A stretch of DNA of 64,000 bases from Diplonema papillatum (taxonomy: Eukaryota > Euglenozoa > Diplonemea > Diplonemida > Diplonemidae), in contig JAPJBO010000274.1 in the NCBI GenBank assembly GCA_030068145.1, positions 124,001 through 188,000 on the forward strand, written 5' to 3'. The translations under genes were made by a program, and so were the position numbers. The first letter of the stretch is position 1. Every line of letters begins with the position of its first letter. Under the pieces are notes generated by a model. It was not told the DNA's origin, made no database searches, and worked only from the letters and a program-made list of their open reading frames with translations. This document shows, piece by piece, positions 32,713 through 43,303 of the stretch.

Positions 32713-35700
32713 GTTTTGCCCGGTGTCCAGGTGGCAACGTGGGAAGAAGTTGGACGCAGGCTGCTGAAGCCGATACGAGGAACGTATCAGAGCATGCAGA
32801 AAAGGGCCTCGGGGCTTGTGAAGCGCAAGAAGTGGTCCGCGGACGCAGTCCTTCGGCAGGTGCAGACCGAGTTCGGTGCGGCAAGTTCAGGAGACACCAC
32901 TACTACAGTGGATACCTGCTCCGTCCAGCTGTTCAATGCTGCAGTTGAGAAAGCCGTTTGTAAACACGGCCCTCAGCACCACCTCAACCACGAAGAGCTT
33001 TTCGCGCTCTTGGAAATGGAAGGTCGCGAGGCAAATTTGGTTTCGCAAAGCGTTTCGAAGTGGCGCAGCGAAGGACTGCACGAAGGCTGGAGTAGACGCG
33101 GCAAGCTGTACTGCTTGTTCGTTGTTGGGGCCGCTTGTGCTGGCTGCGCCGACTCGATTGATGGTGCGCTGTCATTCAATGCTGCGGTTGCGTCCATCGT
33201 CCAAGCGAAAGGCGAGCAACACAGTCTCTGTGCTGAGCAGCTTTTTGACCTCTTGGGGATAGAGAAGGCTCGCCGAAAGGCTTTTCACCAAAAGCTTTTG
33301 AGTTGGCTTCCCGAGGCTTCGGGATGGAATCGGTCCTTCGCGGGACAGAAACGAAAAGCTTTCTATTGCCTTTTCAAAGACGTGAAGTGCACCAAATGCT
33401 CCCCCGCCCAACAACAACAATCCGACGTAAGTCCAGAACATGTGCCGTGCGCTGCAACAAACAGCCCAGACCCTGTAGCGAATGTAGGTCCTGCACCTGC
33501 TACACCTGCAAACGCGGACGACGATCAGCCTCCCACGCCGACGTCGGATACAGTGAAGAAGACACTTGAGCAGCTCAAGGCCGAAGCAGCAGCCATTGGT
33601 ATCAAGACCACTGGAACAAAAAAAGCCCTCCAACAGAGTATTGCTGAGGCTACGCAATCCGAAGAGCCACAAACGCAGCGGCTCGTGTACCGCATTGTCG
33701 ATCACCTGTCCACTGCTTGTCCTGACTTGAGGAGGGAGCTGGAAGCGGAGTTTGCTAGCGAAAAGCGGCTCGTGTCGGGCTCTCATACCCAAACAACGCA
33801 TCAGCATGGGTTGGTTTGTGGGTACAACGCGTGTTTTCTTGGGGAAAAACTAAAGAGAATTCCCTTCTCCCGAGCTGACAACGCATCTCTTCCAGAACTG
33901 TACACCTGGTTCCGTGGAACGTCACCGAACATGCTGGGCATGTCGGAAAAGAGGTGGGAGTCCATCAAGGAGCACTTGCGAGTTGGTGAGGAACCCCCGG
34001 CTTTGACAACATTTGAAGTCCAGGCCTTTGCATGCAAAAATGGACTGAAGTTCATCTCGAAGGACCTTGGAAGCGTATCGAGTTTCAGGTTCCAGGCTCT
34101 GCGGACAAATGATGTGTGTGTTGTAAACCTCCGCCTCCCCTCCAGCAGCCACCTCTTAAACCACTTCTTCTGCGTTTCCTTCACCGCCGCACCGGATACC
34201 AAGGCGATGCTGGAAGAGAAGAAGTCGACGCAGCAGCCATTCTATCCTGCCCCACTTTTTCGGCCCCAGCTATCGCCGTTTGCTCGAATCAACAGAGAAA
34301 CGGAACGGGTCCCCGGAGGGTACATGTGCCTTGCTTGCCATCACACGCACGTCTTCATCTGGGGCAGCCTTTCTTCGGGGGTTGCTGCCGCATTTGCGAA
34401 GGGTACGGCGGGCCCTTATCAAACCGATGAAGCCGCGCGGACAGCTCTTTCGCGGCACCGCAACTCCAACGCGCACCGAGTGTCTTTGTGGGTCGTGCGA
34501 TACGGTGCCTTTGTAATAGTCGGGTACCTCACGGTTGCTGCTGCTGCGATCGCGTTCCGCGTTGTCCCTGCCAACTTCCGGTCAGACGCGCACCCGCAAG
34601 CAGGCAACACGTTTGAGGTCAGTCTCAAGGCTGAGCTTGCCGAGACCCCTTACCTTTCGGAAGAGAGGCTGCAGCGCTTCTTCAACTTGCATGTTCCCAT
34701 GTTCATCAGGGTGTGCGAAGGAGTGTCTCACAGAAGTTCCGTGCGGCAGATAAGAGCCGACCGATTGCGGGGTATTGATATACCCAAGAAGTACAACACC
34801 ACTTCACACGTCTCGGAAATGGTGGGCATCTGGGCTTCCATCGCACAAGTGCGCATCGCCAAGGAACTAAGTGTATCGAGCTCCTTTGTGCTGATCTTGG
34901 ACGGAACGACACTGAAGCACGCAATGCAGATGGAGGTGTATGTAGTTATCCTACGCTACTTCGTCTCATCTTTGTGCGCAGTTAAAGAAACTGCCTTGGG
35001 ACTCGTGGGGTTCGAGGCTTCCGACGATACAGATGGCAACACCATCTTCTTGAAGTCTCGTGCGATGCTTGCAGATTTCGGCGTTGCGGCACAGCAGATA
35101 ACGGCAACCTGCAGTGATTCGGGATCGAATCTAGCGGGGCACATCACAGGGGTATACGGTTTGTTGAAGAAAGATTTCAACCCTCAGTGTGCCCGTGTTC
35201 CGGACTTTTCGCACCGACTGGAGACCGAACTTGAGCGAGCCTTCGATTCATCCGTTGTTGAAGAAATCACGGAAGCAATTCTTACGATGGAGGCGAACTT
35301 GCGAACATCCGGAAAGCTTTATCGCCGACTCAGGCGTTTCGCTAAGCTGCAAGGCTTTGCTGCGGGTCCCAAACCATCCCTCCATTGCTCTATTCGGTGG
35401 TTGCCAAAAACCTTTCGTCTGTGGGAGAAGGCCGCTGCATTGTGGCCACTCTGGAAGATGTTTCTGGAACAGCGCTCGCGGGACTGGCACTCCGCGGATG
35501 CCAAGAAGGGTAAGGATAACCTCGCAGCGAAGCGAAAGGAGCTGCTTGGCGTTTTTGGGAAGGAGCGCAGGGCTCAGCAGTTCCAGCAGTGGTATCCTGT
35601 ACTAAGGATGTTGCGCAATATCTCGCTGGCCTCGCAGCATCAAGAGCCCACCGTTCTGCATTTGCAGTTTCGGTTGAGCCGAGCTCGTATGGCCATCGAA

Positions 35701-36705
35701 GGGATGACCGATGGCAACGAAAACAAACGTCGCTTGGCGAAGGTCGCGAAGGCGCTCGAAGCCGTCGAGGAAAAGATAAAGAAGGATGACCACGCCGTAG
35801 CTCTCTCTCTCATTCTTGACGTACAAAAAATGCAGGTGCTCTCCGGAGCCGACTTGAAGGCGTACGGTAACGAAGAGTACGCCTATTTGGCTGCTTTCGT
35901 CGGGAGGTTTGAAGCGAGCTCCGTACAGAAGGACTGGCAAGACATAAAAATTCTTGCCGTTCAGTTCAAGGACTTGGGGTGGAACGCCTGGACCGGAGTA
36001 TTCGCAACCCTAAAAGAACAAGGCAACCAGAGAGCCATTGACGTGTTGGCGCTGGTCCACACACATAGTCGCTACAACAGCAACGTAGCTGAGTCGTTTT
36101 TCAGCAAGGCCAAACAACGCGTGGGTTGCAATCGGCCCCATTTGGTGGTGGAGACTCTGAGCAACGAACTCATTCTCGCTGAACAGGGTAAAGGAATGAC
36201 CGATGAAGAAGTAAGCGAAACCTGCACTCTCGGCGCCAAGATATGGCACTCTCGGAAGAATCGTCGTCATGGGGGGAAGACTGGTGGAAAGAAGAAGACG
36301 GATAGAGCCGACGCATTCGAGCAGGTTAACGGGGATATGCGCACTGAGTACTCGGGGTGTAGCGTTGTACCGTCTTTCGCGCCGTGGTCAGGGAACGAAA
36401 CGTGGTCGGCGATGTCCTTCGCGAATGCATCCGAGTCTTCGGATTCACCGAATGCATCACTGCCTTCATCTTCGGTGTCGTCGCAGTCGTCCTCCTCTTC
36501 ACGGTCCTCCTCTTCTGGCTCGACGACATCTTCAGCTTCCAGTTCAACATCCACGGAGGCAAGTGTAGAGCGCCAGGTCCCATCTCGACCATCGGAGCCG
36601 GGGGCTAAACTGCCGTTACCCGTGCGCTTGAAGCCAGCAGCAAAGGTTTCTGCCCGCCTGCTTGACAGCATGCACGAACCGGCACCAAAACGCGCACGGA
36701 AGTAG
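32503..36705 (+). CDS. hAT-like transposase, 1400 residues, intact
   Basis: Single exon with ATG at 32503. N-terminal half: two tandem modules of about 76 residues (around 140-215 and 223-299) sharing FNAAV, G-Q-H, LF-LL, L-W, YCLF and a final CxxC, probably DNA-binding. A SAP-like helix pair follows at 353-383 (LEQLKAEAAAIGIKTTGTKK). A CLAC...RHRNSNAH zinc finger lies at 609-658. Catalytic half: RNase H-like core with LILDG (D800), ATCSDSGSN (D872), PDFSH (904) and IRWLP (966), as in hAT-related transposases. The C-terminus has YNSNVAESFFSKAK, resembling the hAT dimerisation motif, then a Ser-rich linker and a basic end. No stops or frameshifts, so it may be active. It should cut and paste this element and its MITEs. 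The exact hAT branch is uncertain. Confidence 0.85.
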   Translation: MTDAAFFIEAVADGTFGECVEWSEERVLARIRDLRGSQTQDAQAFQAELAAASNPNLGISSNNEGVKFCVVLPGVQVATWEEVGRRLLKPIRGTYQSMQKRASGLVKRKKWSADAVLRQVQTEFGAASSGDTTTTVDTCSVQLFNAAVEKAVCKHGPQHHLNHEELFALLEMEGREANLVSQSVSKWRSEGLHEGWSRRGKLYCLFVVGAACAGCADSIDGALSFNAAVASIVQAKGEQHSLCAEQLFDLLGIEKARRKAFHQKLLSWLPEASGWNRSFAGQKRKAFYCLFKDVKCTKCSPAQQQQSDVSPEHVPCAATNSPDPVANVGPAPATPANADDDQPPTPTSDTVKKTLEQLKAEAAAIGIKTTGTKKALQQSIAEATQSEEPQTQRLVYRIVDHLSTACPDLRRELEAEFASEKRLVSGSHTQTTHQHGLVCGYNACFLGEKLKRIPFSRADNASLPELYTWFRGTSPNMLGMSEKRWESIKEHLRVGEEPPALTTFEVQAFACKNGLKFISKDLGSVSSFRFQALRTNDVCVVNLRLPSSSHLLNHFFCVSFTAAPDTKAMLEEKKSTQQPFYPAPLFRPQLSPFARINRETERVPGGYMCLACHHTHVFIWGSLSSGVAAAFAKGTAGPYQTDEAARTALSRHRNSNAHRVSLWVVRYGAFVIVGYLTVAAAAIAFRVVPANFRSDAHPQAGNTFEVSLKAELAETPYLSEERLQRFFNLHVPMFIRVCEGVSHRSSVRQIRADRLRGIDIPKKYNTTSHVSEMVGIWASIAQVRIAKELSVSSSFVLILDGTTLKHAMQMEVYVVILRYFVSSLCAVKETALGLVGFEASDDTDGNTIFLKSRAMLADFGVAAQQITATCSDSGSNLAGHITGVYGLLKKDFNPQCARVPDFSHRLETELERAFDSSVVEEITEAILTMEANLRTSGKLYRRLRRFAKLQGFAAGPKPSLHCSIRWLPKTFRLWEKAAALWPLWKMFLEQRSRDWHSADAKKGKDNLAAKRKELLGVFGKERRAQQFQQWYPVLRMLRNISLASQHQEPTVLHLQFRLSRARMAIEGMTDGNENKRRLAKVAKALEAVEEKIKKDDHAVALSLILDVQKMQVLSGADLKAYGNEEYAYLAAFVGRFEASSVQKDWQDIKILAVQFKDLGWNAWTGVFATLKEQGNQRAIDVLALVHTHSRYNSNVAESFFSKAKQRVGCNRPHLVVETLSNELILAEQGKGMTDEEVSETCTLGAKIWHSRKNRRHGGKTGGKKKTDRADAFEQVNGDMRTEYSGCSVVPSFAPWSGNETWSAMSFANASESSDSPNASLPSSSVSSQSSSSSRSSSSGSTTSSASSSTSTEASVERQVPSRPSEPGAKLPLPVRLKPAAKVSARLLDSMHEPAPKRARK

Positions 36706-36856
36706 GCACTCACGAAGGCTTCGCATGAAGGAACAACCGGCCTTTTGATGATTTGGTATGCCAAAGTGGAAATCCCCCTCCTGTTCCGTGAAGACCTCTC
36801 CGGTCCACTGCACGTGCTGTGGCAGCTTGCTGGTACACTACGCGAGTATCCCATCC

Positions 36857-36955
36857 TTCCTTGTGTCCACTGCGGCAGATCGTCGTCCGTTGAATGCCTC
36901 CGCAACGTCGGCATTGCCCAAGCTGCCGTCCTCCGTAACTCCTTTGTCGTGCCAC
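36857..36955. repeat. Extra copy of an arm segment
   Basis: Matches the complement of 32142-32236 (left arm) and 37430-37528 (right arm). Three copies exist, two of them side by side with the right arm. Confidence 0.85.
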
Positions 36956-36956
36956 A

Positions 36957-37634
36957 CACAGAATTTCACTCCTTCGTTGTTGGAGCTAATTCCCAAGTTT
37001 GGGTTGCTTGCGGCAGCAAGCTCAGCCTGAAAGGCTTGCGCGTCCTGTGTTTGTGAACCACGCAAGTCGCGGATACGAGCAAGCACCCTTTCCTCACTCC
37101 ATTCAACGCACTCTCCAAACGTGCCGTCTGCAACAGCTTCAATGAAGAAGGCGGCATCCGTCATGTTTGTTGTTGTGTATTTACTGTATCTCAGGCTCCC
37201 TGCGGGAATAAATAGCTACCGAGAGCAGAGATGATTAATCCTTGTTTTAGTGTACATACTAAATACCGAAAGGTTTCCTCGGCCCTCGACTCTTGTTTTT
37301 TTAGCCCGTTTCTGGAACAGCGCTCGCGGGACGGGCACTCCGCGGATGCCAAGATTAGGGTAAGGATAACCTCGCAGCGAAGCGAAAGGAGCTGCTTGGC
37401 GTTTTTGGGAAGAGCGCAGGGCTCAGCTCCTTGTGTCCACTGCGACAGATCGTCGTCCGTTGAATGCCTCCGCAAAGTCGGCTTTGCCCAAGCTGCCGCC
37501 CTCCGTAACTCCTTCGTGCCAGCCTGACCTGGCCAGCGGCAGTTGCGGAGTCGGTCGCTTGACACCGGGTGACCTGCCAGCCATGCAGGAGGGGGGGGGG
37601 GGGGGGGGGGGGTCCCCCCCCCCCCCACCACCAC
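36957..37634. repeat. Right inverted arm of the hAT-like element, with G22TC13 tip
   Basis: Reverse of 32033-32712. Carries a reversed transposase start (complement 37164 down to about 36957), a copy of the transposase segment (37310-37430), then G22 (37591-37612), T and C13 (37614-37626). Confidence 0.9.
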
Positions 37635-38460
37635 CTCGTCCTTATGTTAGGTCGAATAAGAGCAGTCGTTGGCTAGCGGGCTCGAAGATTCTTGTGTTCT
37701 GGTACTCCCCCCCTGGGCTAGGTGTTGAGTGCGCTCCGGATGCGGAGACAACCCTCTGCCACCGCTTCTCTCGCTGCCAGTGCAGGAGAGAAAATATTTG
37801 TTTTCTTCCGAAGGGGAAAAGTTGGCTTCTGCGAAGGAATCTACGCGATACGGCACGGGGCATAAGGATAATGTTCTGGCAGGAAACTGCCTCTTGGGCG
37901 TTCGGATCATAAGGGAACATTGGGCATCACGTCTTCGTCATATGGAGAAAGAGATGCGTAGTTTTGTTTTATTCTTTTACTTGTTTGTTGTCGACAACTT
38001 TTTTTGTATTGAGGTGTCATCCGGATGTAAATCCAAAGCCGCCCACGTCAAATTTTGTTAAGCATTGAGTTCTTTTAAGTACATGAACCACATGGATTAG
38101 CATGCACTACTTGTTAAGCAGCGGCTGCCAAAACTTGCCGTGACACCTATGATCAAAGTAAAGGAGGAAAGGAGAAAATGTTTCTAAAAAAGAAAAGGGG
38201 CAGGTTGTATTTTTCGACCCTCGTAGCTCGCTGGGTCAGGCGCGCCAGGTAGATGCTGGGCTAGTTTCTGTCTGGACTTGGACTGTGTAGTCCTTCTGAA
38301 TTCTTTTCACAGGTCCGTTCATGCACACCCACACGAGAAACAGTCTAGAAAGAAATGTGTAGGTTTGTTTTATGCCTAAGAAAAGAAGGAAGACGAACGC
38401 TTCAGACACGAGTCACACGCAAAAATGTCACGAACGGTCACTCATTTGAAAAAGCACACA

Positions 38461-38768
38461 CAAAAATACTCGACGTGGCTGCTTTGACTCCGAATGGAAG
38501 GGAGGAAAGATAGAGGTAGACTCTAAGAGGGGGAAAATCCAATACAAACACAGTCTGATTTGTTCTTCGCTTACACCACCGTGTGTTGTTTTCTCACTCA
38601 GGACTTTCTGTTGTGCTTGTGTGATTTGTCGTGTAGGGGTAGACCCGCATGACCTCACGTCCGTTCAACACGTGGTTCGGTAGTTACAGCACTTGGGATC
38701 CCTTCTGTTCTTTGTCTGGCAGCTATTGTCAAGCATTTCCTTCCAAGCTGACGCTGATGTAATATAAA
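38461..38768 (-). repeat. 300-bp dispersed repeat, copy 4
   Basis: Reverse-oriented copy of the family at 11661-11964, with a small insertion near 38522. Confidence 0.9.
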
Positions 38769-41700
38769 ATGCAAAACACACACAAGAAAGGAAGACAAAA
38801 CACGCCAACTTTCACTTTTACAGAGGTGAATCTAGCTTCTGCTGGAAGCGCCAGGGACTCTCAGCGTCTCCACAACAGGGGGGGAAGAAGTGTTGTTCAC
38901 ACTTCGTCCGCCCTCTGTTTAGAGCTTGAGATTCTCCTTCCGGGATTTTAATGTCTCCGGGTGACCTTCGTCAAATGGGCTCTTTTTGGAGCAGATAAGT
39001 AATATGGGGGGCCGGGGTGTTGTTTATTTTTAGTGTACATTTCACTACTCTCGGGACTATTTGCAGAGTGTTCCGCAATGGTTCCCTTCGGCAGTGCACT
39101 CTTGAAAAAACAATAAATGAAATTCAGTCTCCGGCGAATATCGCTCAGTCAGTTGCCTGGGACAGCACTTCCTCCTTTTAGCGGATGTCGAGGTGTGAGG
39201 TCCCTGCTTTTTGTCCTGCTCAATATATATATTCGACTCTTCACCCCTCCCCCAACGACAACAAGTGCCGGACATGAGGTGGCGAATTGTGTTTAGAGTT
39301 AACCCTATCCCGACGGGGGGGCACACAGATTAATTCTGGGTTTTCTGCGACAGGGTCTGTTTTCTAACTGACATAGGTGGCAATATGTTGGTCTCCGAGA
39401 GCGGCAGTGGAAAGATACGCCACAAATCGTTCCATTCCATATTTTTTGGTGCCCTCGGGCCTCGGCGCACATCCTAAGCACCAAAGGAAGAACCCCCCAA
39501 TTTGTGTGTCGTAAGAGTGGTGGTTACACGAGGTAAGAGGATCGGTGGGTACCTTGGTTGTTGGTCATTGGTGGTTTCGGCCATTGTCCACATACCTTAC
39601 TTACGGTAGGCCCTCTGGTGCCGCAGTAGGCGACTGTCTGTCTTCTTGGTATTTTTTATAGGTTTTCTCTACCGGCGGGGGGTTGCTTGCATTCGTATAT
39701 CTTCTTTCGCTTGATCTTTCTTTTCCTGTGCCGTGAAGCTTGCCCCTTTGTTCTTAGTATGGATTGCCCTCGTCCCCGTCTCGCTCGGATCGCCGTGGGA
39801 GCCAGAATCGCTTCCCTCGATCCAGAGACGGCATCGTTTACAGCAGTGGATTAGATAGATGGTATCTGATCATCTTTGAATCCCCACGCCTCTCGTTCGT
39901 GATCAGATGAAGACTTTCTTGTCGAACGCTTTCAACAGAAGATCTTCGTTGGGAACCTTTTTAGCAGTAAAGGTTCCACGGGCACATGCAAAATAATCTC
40001 CTCCTTCGTTGTCTTTTCGTGATGTAGACACACGGGTAGGTGAGAGTTGCACGGCGGCACAGCCTCAGGAACTGGAGTTAAAGAAGGTGTGCCCGAGTCA
40101 CACCCGAAAAAGCGGACGTGGCACCTGTACCTTTTTAGAGTGCCTTTTTTTGTAAAACCTGGTGATGCAGCAAAAACCGTACACCGCGAGAGTAGGAGAA
40201 GGCAGAAAGGGAAACTAGAGTTTTCGTTGACCGCACTTCCCTGAGCCCAAATCCTGGACGTGGTTTCAGGTGGCAACTTTGCGAAAGGTCATGATCAGAA
40301 GGTCCTACTTGGGCGGTTCAGTTTTCTCACACATAGCTAAAAACGTTGTTTGTGCGATTTAACCTACATGTGTTCTGGTTAAACCGCTGCCAACGTTCTT
40401 TTTAGCTGTAACATGCTGTCTCCAGGGAAGCAGAAATTGGTTGTCGCAAAAGAAAAAGGCAACGACCAAACCTTAAGATTCACACGTCACGCCAACCTTG
40501 CGTGCCCTGTCAAAAAGCAGAGTGGATTCCCAGCCTTCACTGCACCGCATCTAGACGGTTGTTCTCACAAAGTTTGTGGCAACGGAATCAAAATAAAGCT
40601 GAGAGAAGGAAAACGAAGCTGCAGAGTATGTTCAGAAAGAGGGGGAGGAGGAGGGAAGTTGAAAAAAAAGAAGGAAAATGAAGTGTCGGTCGTGAAAAAG
40701 GAAAAAAGAAGAAAAAAAAACGTGCAAATTTTACGCGAGGATCCGCCTGTTGGCCGGTTGACCTGCTGCACCTGATCTTCTGATTATTAGTGTTTTTTTG
40801 AGGTTTGAAGGGGGCGAAGACACATTCGTACGTACACGTTCACCTTGGCAAATCCCGCAATATTGCGGTCACCGCCTGAGCTGTCGTTCTCAAGGAAGGC
40901 GGGCTCAGTACCAGGGAACTGAATGGGGGAGAATGTGGTAGGTAGGTGCTTTCGCTGTTGCACCAGCGAAACTCGCCTGTTGGTAAGTTACGTGTAGTAC
41001 GCTGTCTAGATTTTTTTCTTTTACTGTGGTTTGAAGATCCGGTACGTTGGAGTCTCTGGTTGTCCTTGGTTTTTTAGTTCATCCCCGAAAGCCTTTTATC
41101 TCTGTCTTCTTTACGGTAGTTCGCCCCGCGATCTCGCCGGGGTGCCGGCGACTGTGCTCTCGTCTTTCAGGTCCAGCTTCTTACGTTTCAACCTTCGGGC
41201 TCTTCTTTCTTTGTGGTGCATTAGTTTTTAGAGCGAAATAGCTGAAGCTTTTCTAGTCGGGTGCTGCTTCCTTTTTTTCTTCTTGCCGTTTCTGGCGTGC
41301 AGAGCTCTTTAGCGTGGATGACGGGATCTCAGAAAAACACGGGAAAGGGGGGGAGGGATGTGCGTGCGTTCTCCAGCAAAGTAGGAGCCGGTCAGATTGC
41401 CAGCCGGAACCTGGCCAATGATTTCGAGTGAGTGTTCGCTTTTATGACTGACCCACTGCCGACCAAAGAGTAACCTGTAGGTTGCATACGTAGAACTGTT
41501 CTGAGGCGCAAGGGGTCTGCACTGACAAACAAAGCATCCTACGCTACGAAAATTTTCAATTCTGTCTTCCCTACTGGCCGAATACCGGCTAAAAGACACC
41601 TGAAGGCATTTCTGATGGCTACCGGCCCCACTGCGCGGGAGATTCCACGCTGATGCTGCACTCTTGCTTGTTGTTGAACCAGCAGATGAAAAGTAAAAGG

Positions 41701-42944
41701 GAAGGCTGATGAAAGATCTTTTTCTTCGTACGTAAACAGAACTGTGTACGCAATGAGAATATGAAGCTGTACTCTAAGGTGCCGCCCGGTGTGCTTCCAA
41801 CGGAGAAAACAATACAACTTCACCTGAGCATCGACATGACACCTTCAGCAATAAACCTCAAAGTGGGTACTTTTTTTTCCAACGCCGACCTGCAATAAAC
41901 CCGGCTTTACTTGTGTTTCGTGTAGTCACACCACATTTCCTCCTTTGAGAGCAACTGGCGGGCATCTCGAGTATTTCCTACAAAGCAGGTGCTTATTCAA
42001 AGCAAATGTTCACACAGCTCGGGAGGAACGCCCATCGCCGCCCACCGTAGACCCATCTGCGACACTTGATATTAGATATGGCGACTATAAAAACTTCCTC
42101 ATCCACGGACTCGTTCCAGATCCGAGTTAGCATACTCGTATGTGCTCGATCAAATTATATATATGAGTCGATGCCAAAAGGGGGGGGGGGGGGTTTGGGC
42201 GGAAAAATCCCCGCATAGTTCACCAGGGTCTGACGGGTACTGAGGCCCCATACCCTTCCTAAAACATCATTCTGCGTTCAAATACGCCCTCAGAAGCCTC
42301 CGGAGAGCCTTCTATGATGTCCCAAATGCGATTTTGTGGGTTTTTAGGGGGTCCCCCCGTCTGCTGGCCGTAAACCGCCATAGAAGACACATATGCAACC
42401 TGATGCTGGGTCGCTCCTCGGAGCAAAATCTCGGCCTAAACACACGTTTTCGGCGTTCTCTATCATTCTCCAGGTGCATTCGACCCTCCTAAAAAAGGCA
42501 ATCCAGGTCGCTTGAGTGAGGATCCGGGGTGTTGTAAAGCATGCCTTATGATGGTATCGTATAAATGGGTCGGTCGCAGTAGCAGTGCAGTGTGCGTGTG
42601 GGTGTCTTTTTGTTGCCTGTTGCCGACTATCTCGACTTTTTAGAGCGCGCTCTCATTTCCTACTGTGACTAGTCATACCCGGGGAGTTTTGTGACTGCAA
42701 ACTTCTGCAAAGTCTGCAAAGAAAAAGCTCAAGAAAAAAACAAGAAGAAAAGTCAAAAAGTCAAAAAGAAAAACTTCGAACAAAACGAAAACAAAAAAAA
42801 AAACGAAGGACAGCTTTAGAAAAAAGAAGGAAGAAAAGGATCAGGCCACTACCTTCTCCTTTCGTCGTAGGGGGGGAGAATCTGGAGCATATTGGGGGCT
42901 TTCGGCAAGAATCCTGCCTCTCGGGTGGGGGCGCGGGGGCGGGA
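38769..42944. other. No gene recognised; repeat fragments only
   Basis: Contains the repeat fragments at 38925-38985, 39513-39700 (similar to 19080-19220), 40062-40125 (hairpin family) and 40165-40345 (CCCTGAGCCC family), and a TATTTCCTACAAAGCAGGTG motif at 41966 shared with 11636. G13 tract at about 42181. No supported coding signal. Confidence 0.55.
40165..40345 (+). repeat. Dispersed repeat (CCCTGAGCCCAAATCCTGG family), copy 3
   Basis: Same start (CCGTACACCGCGAGAGTAGG) and end as 21717-21893. Confidence 0.85.
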
Positions 42945-43032
42945 AATCTTAGTTCATGTTCAGGCAGAGACACTGCCTCTCGGGCATGCCTGATGCCAGC
43001 ATCGAGTCTTTCTTGGTTTCCGCACTTAGCAG

Positions 43033-43295
43033 CTTCAGGTACCAGGGAAAGCCTGCTACACGGGAGCCAAGCTTCACGTGTTGGCGGTACTGCAGAGCCA
43101 CGGGCCTACGGGTCAAGTGGCTACCGATTTCCCAAACTAAAGCATCAAGGCTTGGCGCACCTTGGGGCTTGGCGCTCGCGCTGAACGAGACGGTCAGCCG
43201 CAGGGCAGAGCCGGACGGGGTTGTGGCACTGTGCTGCCTCCGACTCAAGCTTTGCAAGCTCCTGGACCAGGAGCGGCCTTTTTCTTCTTTTCTTC
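43033..43295 (+). mobile_element. SINE-like retroposon, copy 2, at the stop codon of the cyclin
   Basis: 263 bp with the family pyrimidine tail, flanked by a perfect 15-bp duplication TTCCGCACTTAGCAG (43018-43032 and 43296-43310). The duplicated bases include the cyclin stop codon TAA (43304-43306, minus strand), so the insertion hit the last codons of the gene and the duplication preserved the reading frame end. It now supplies the start of the cyclin 3' UTR in antisense to its own tail. Confidence 0.92.
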
Positions 43296-43303
43296 TTCCG
43301 CAC

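Larger units (their letters stand above)
31911..37735 (+). mobile_element. hAT-like autonomous DNA transposon with long inverted arms and direct flanking repeats
   Basis: A transposase gene (32503-36705) sits between inverted arms of about 680 bp (32033-32712 and 36957-37634). The right arm carries the first 69 codons of the transposase in reverse. Outside the arms, a direct repeat of about 100 bp containing CGAATAAGAGCAGTCGTTGG occurs at 31911-32009 and 37634-37735. No 8-bp duplication is visible, so the present ends probably arose by rearrangement after insertion. Confidence 0.85.

Noticed and set aside
31911..37735. Assembly collapse or chimerism at the long inverted arms
   Set aside because: Possible, but the arms differ by point changes and small indels and the homopolymer tips differ in length, which argues for real sequence. 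Long reads would settle it.
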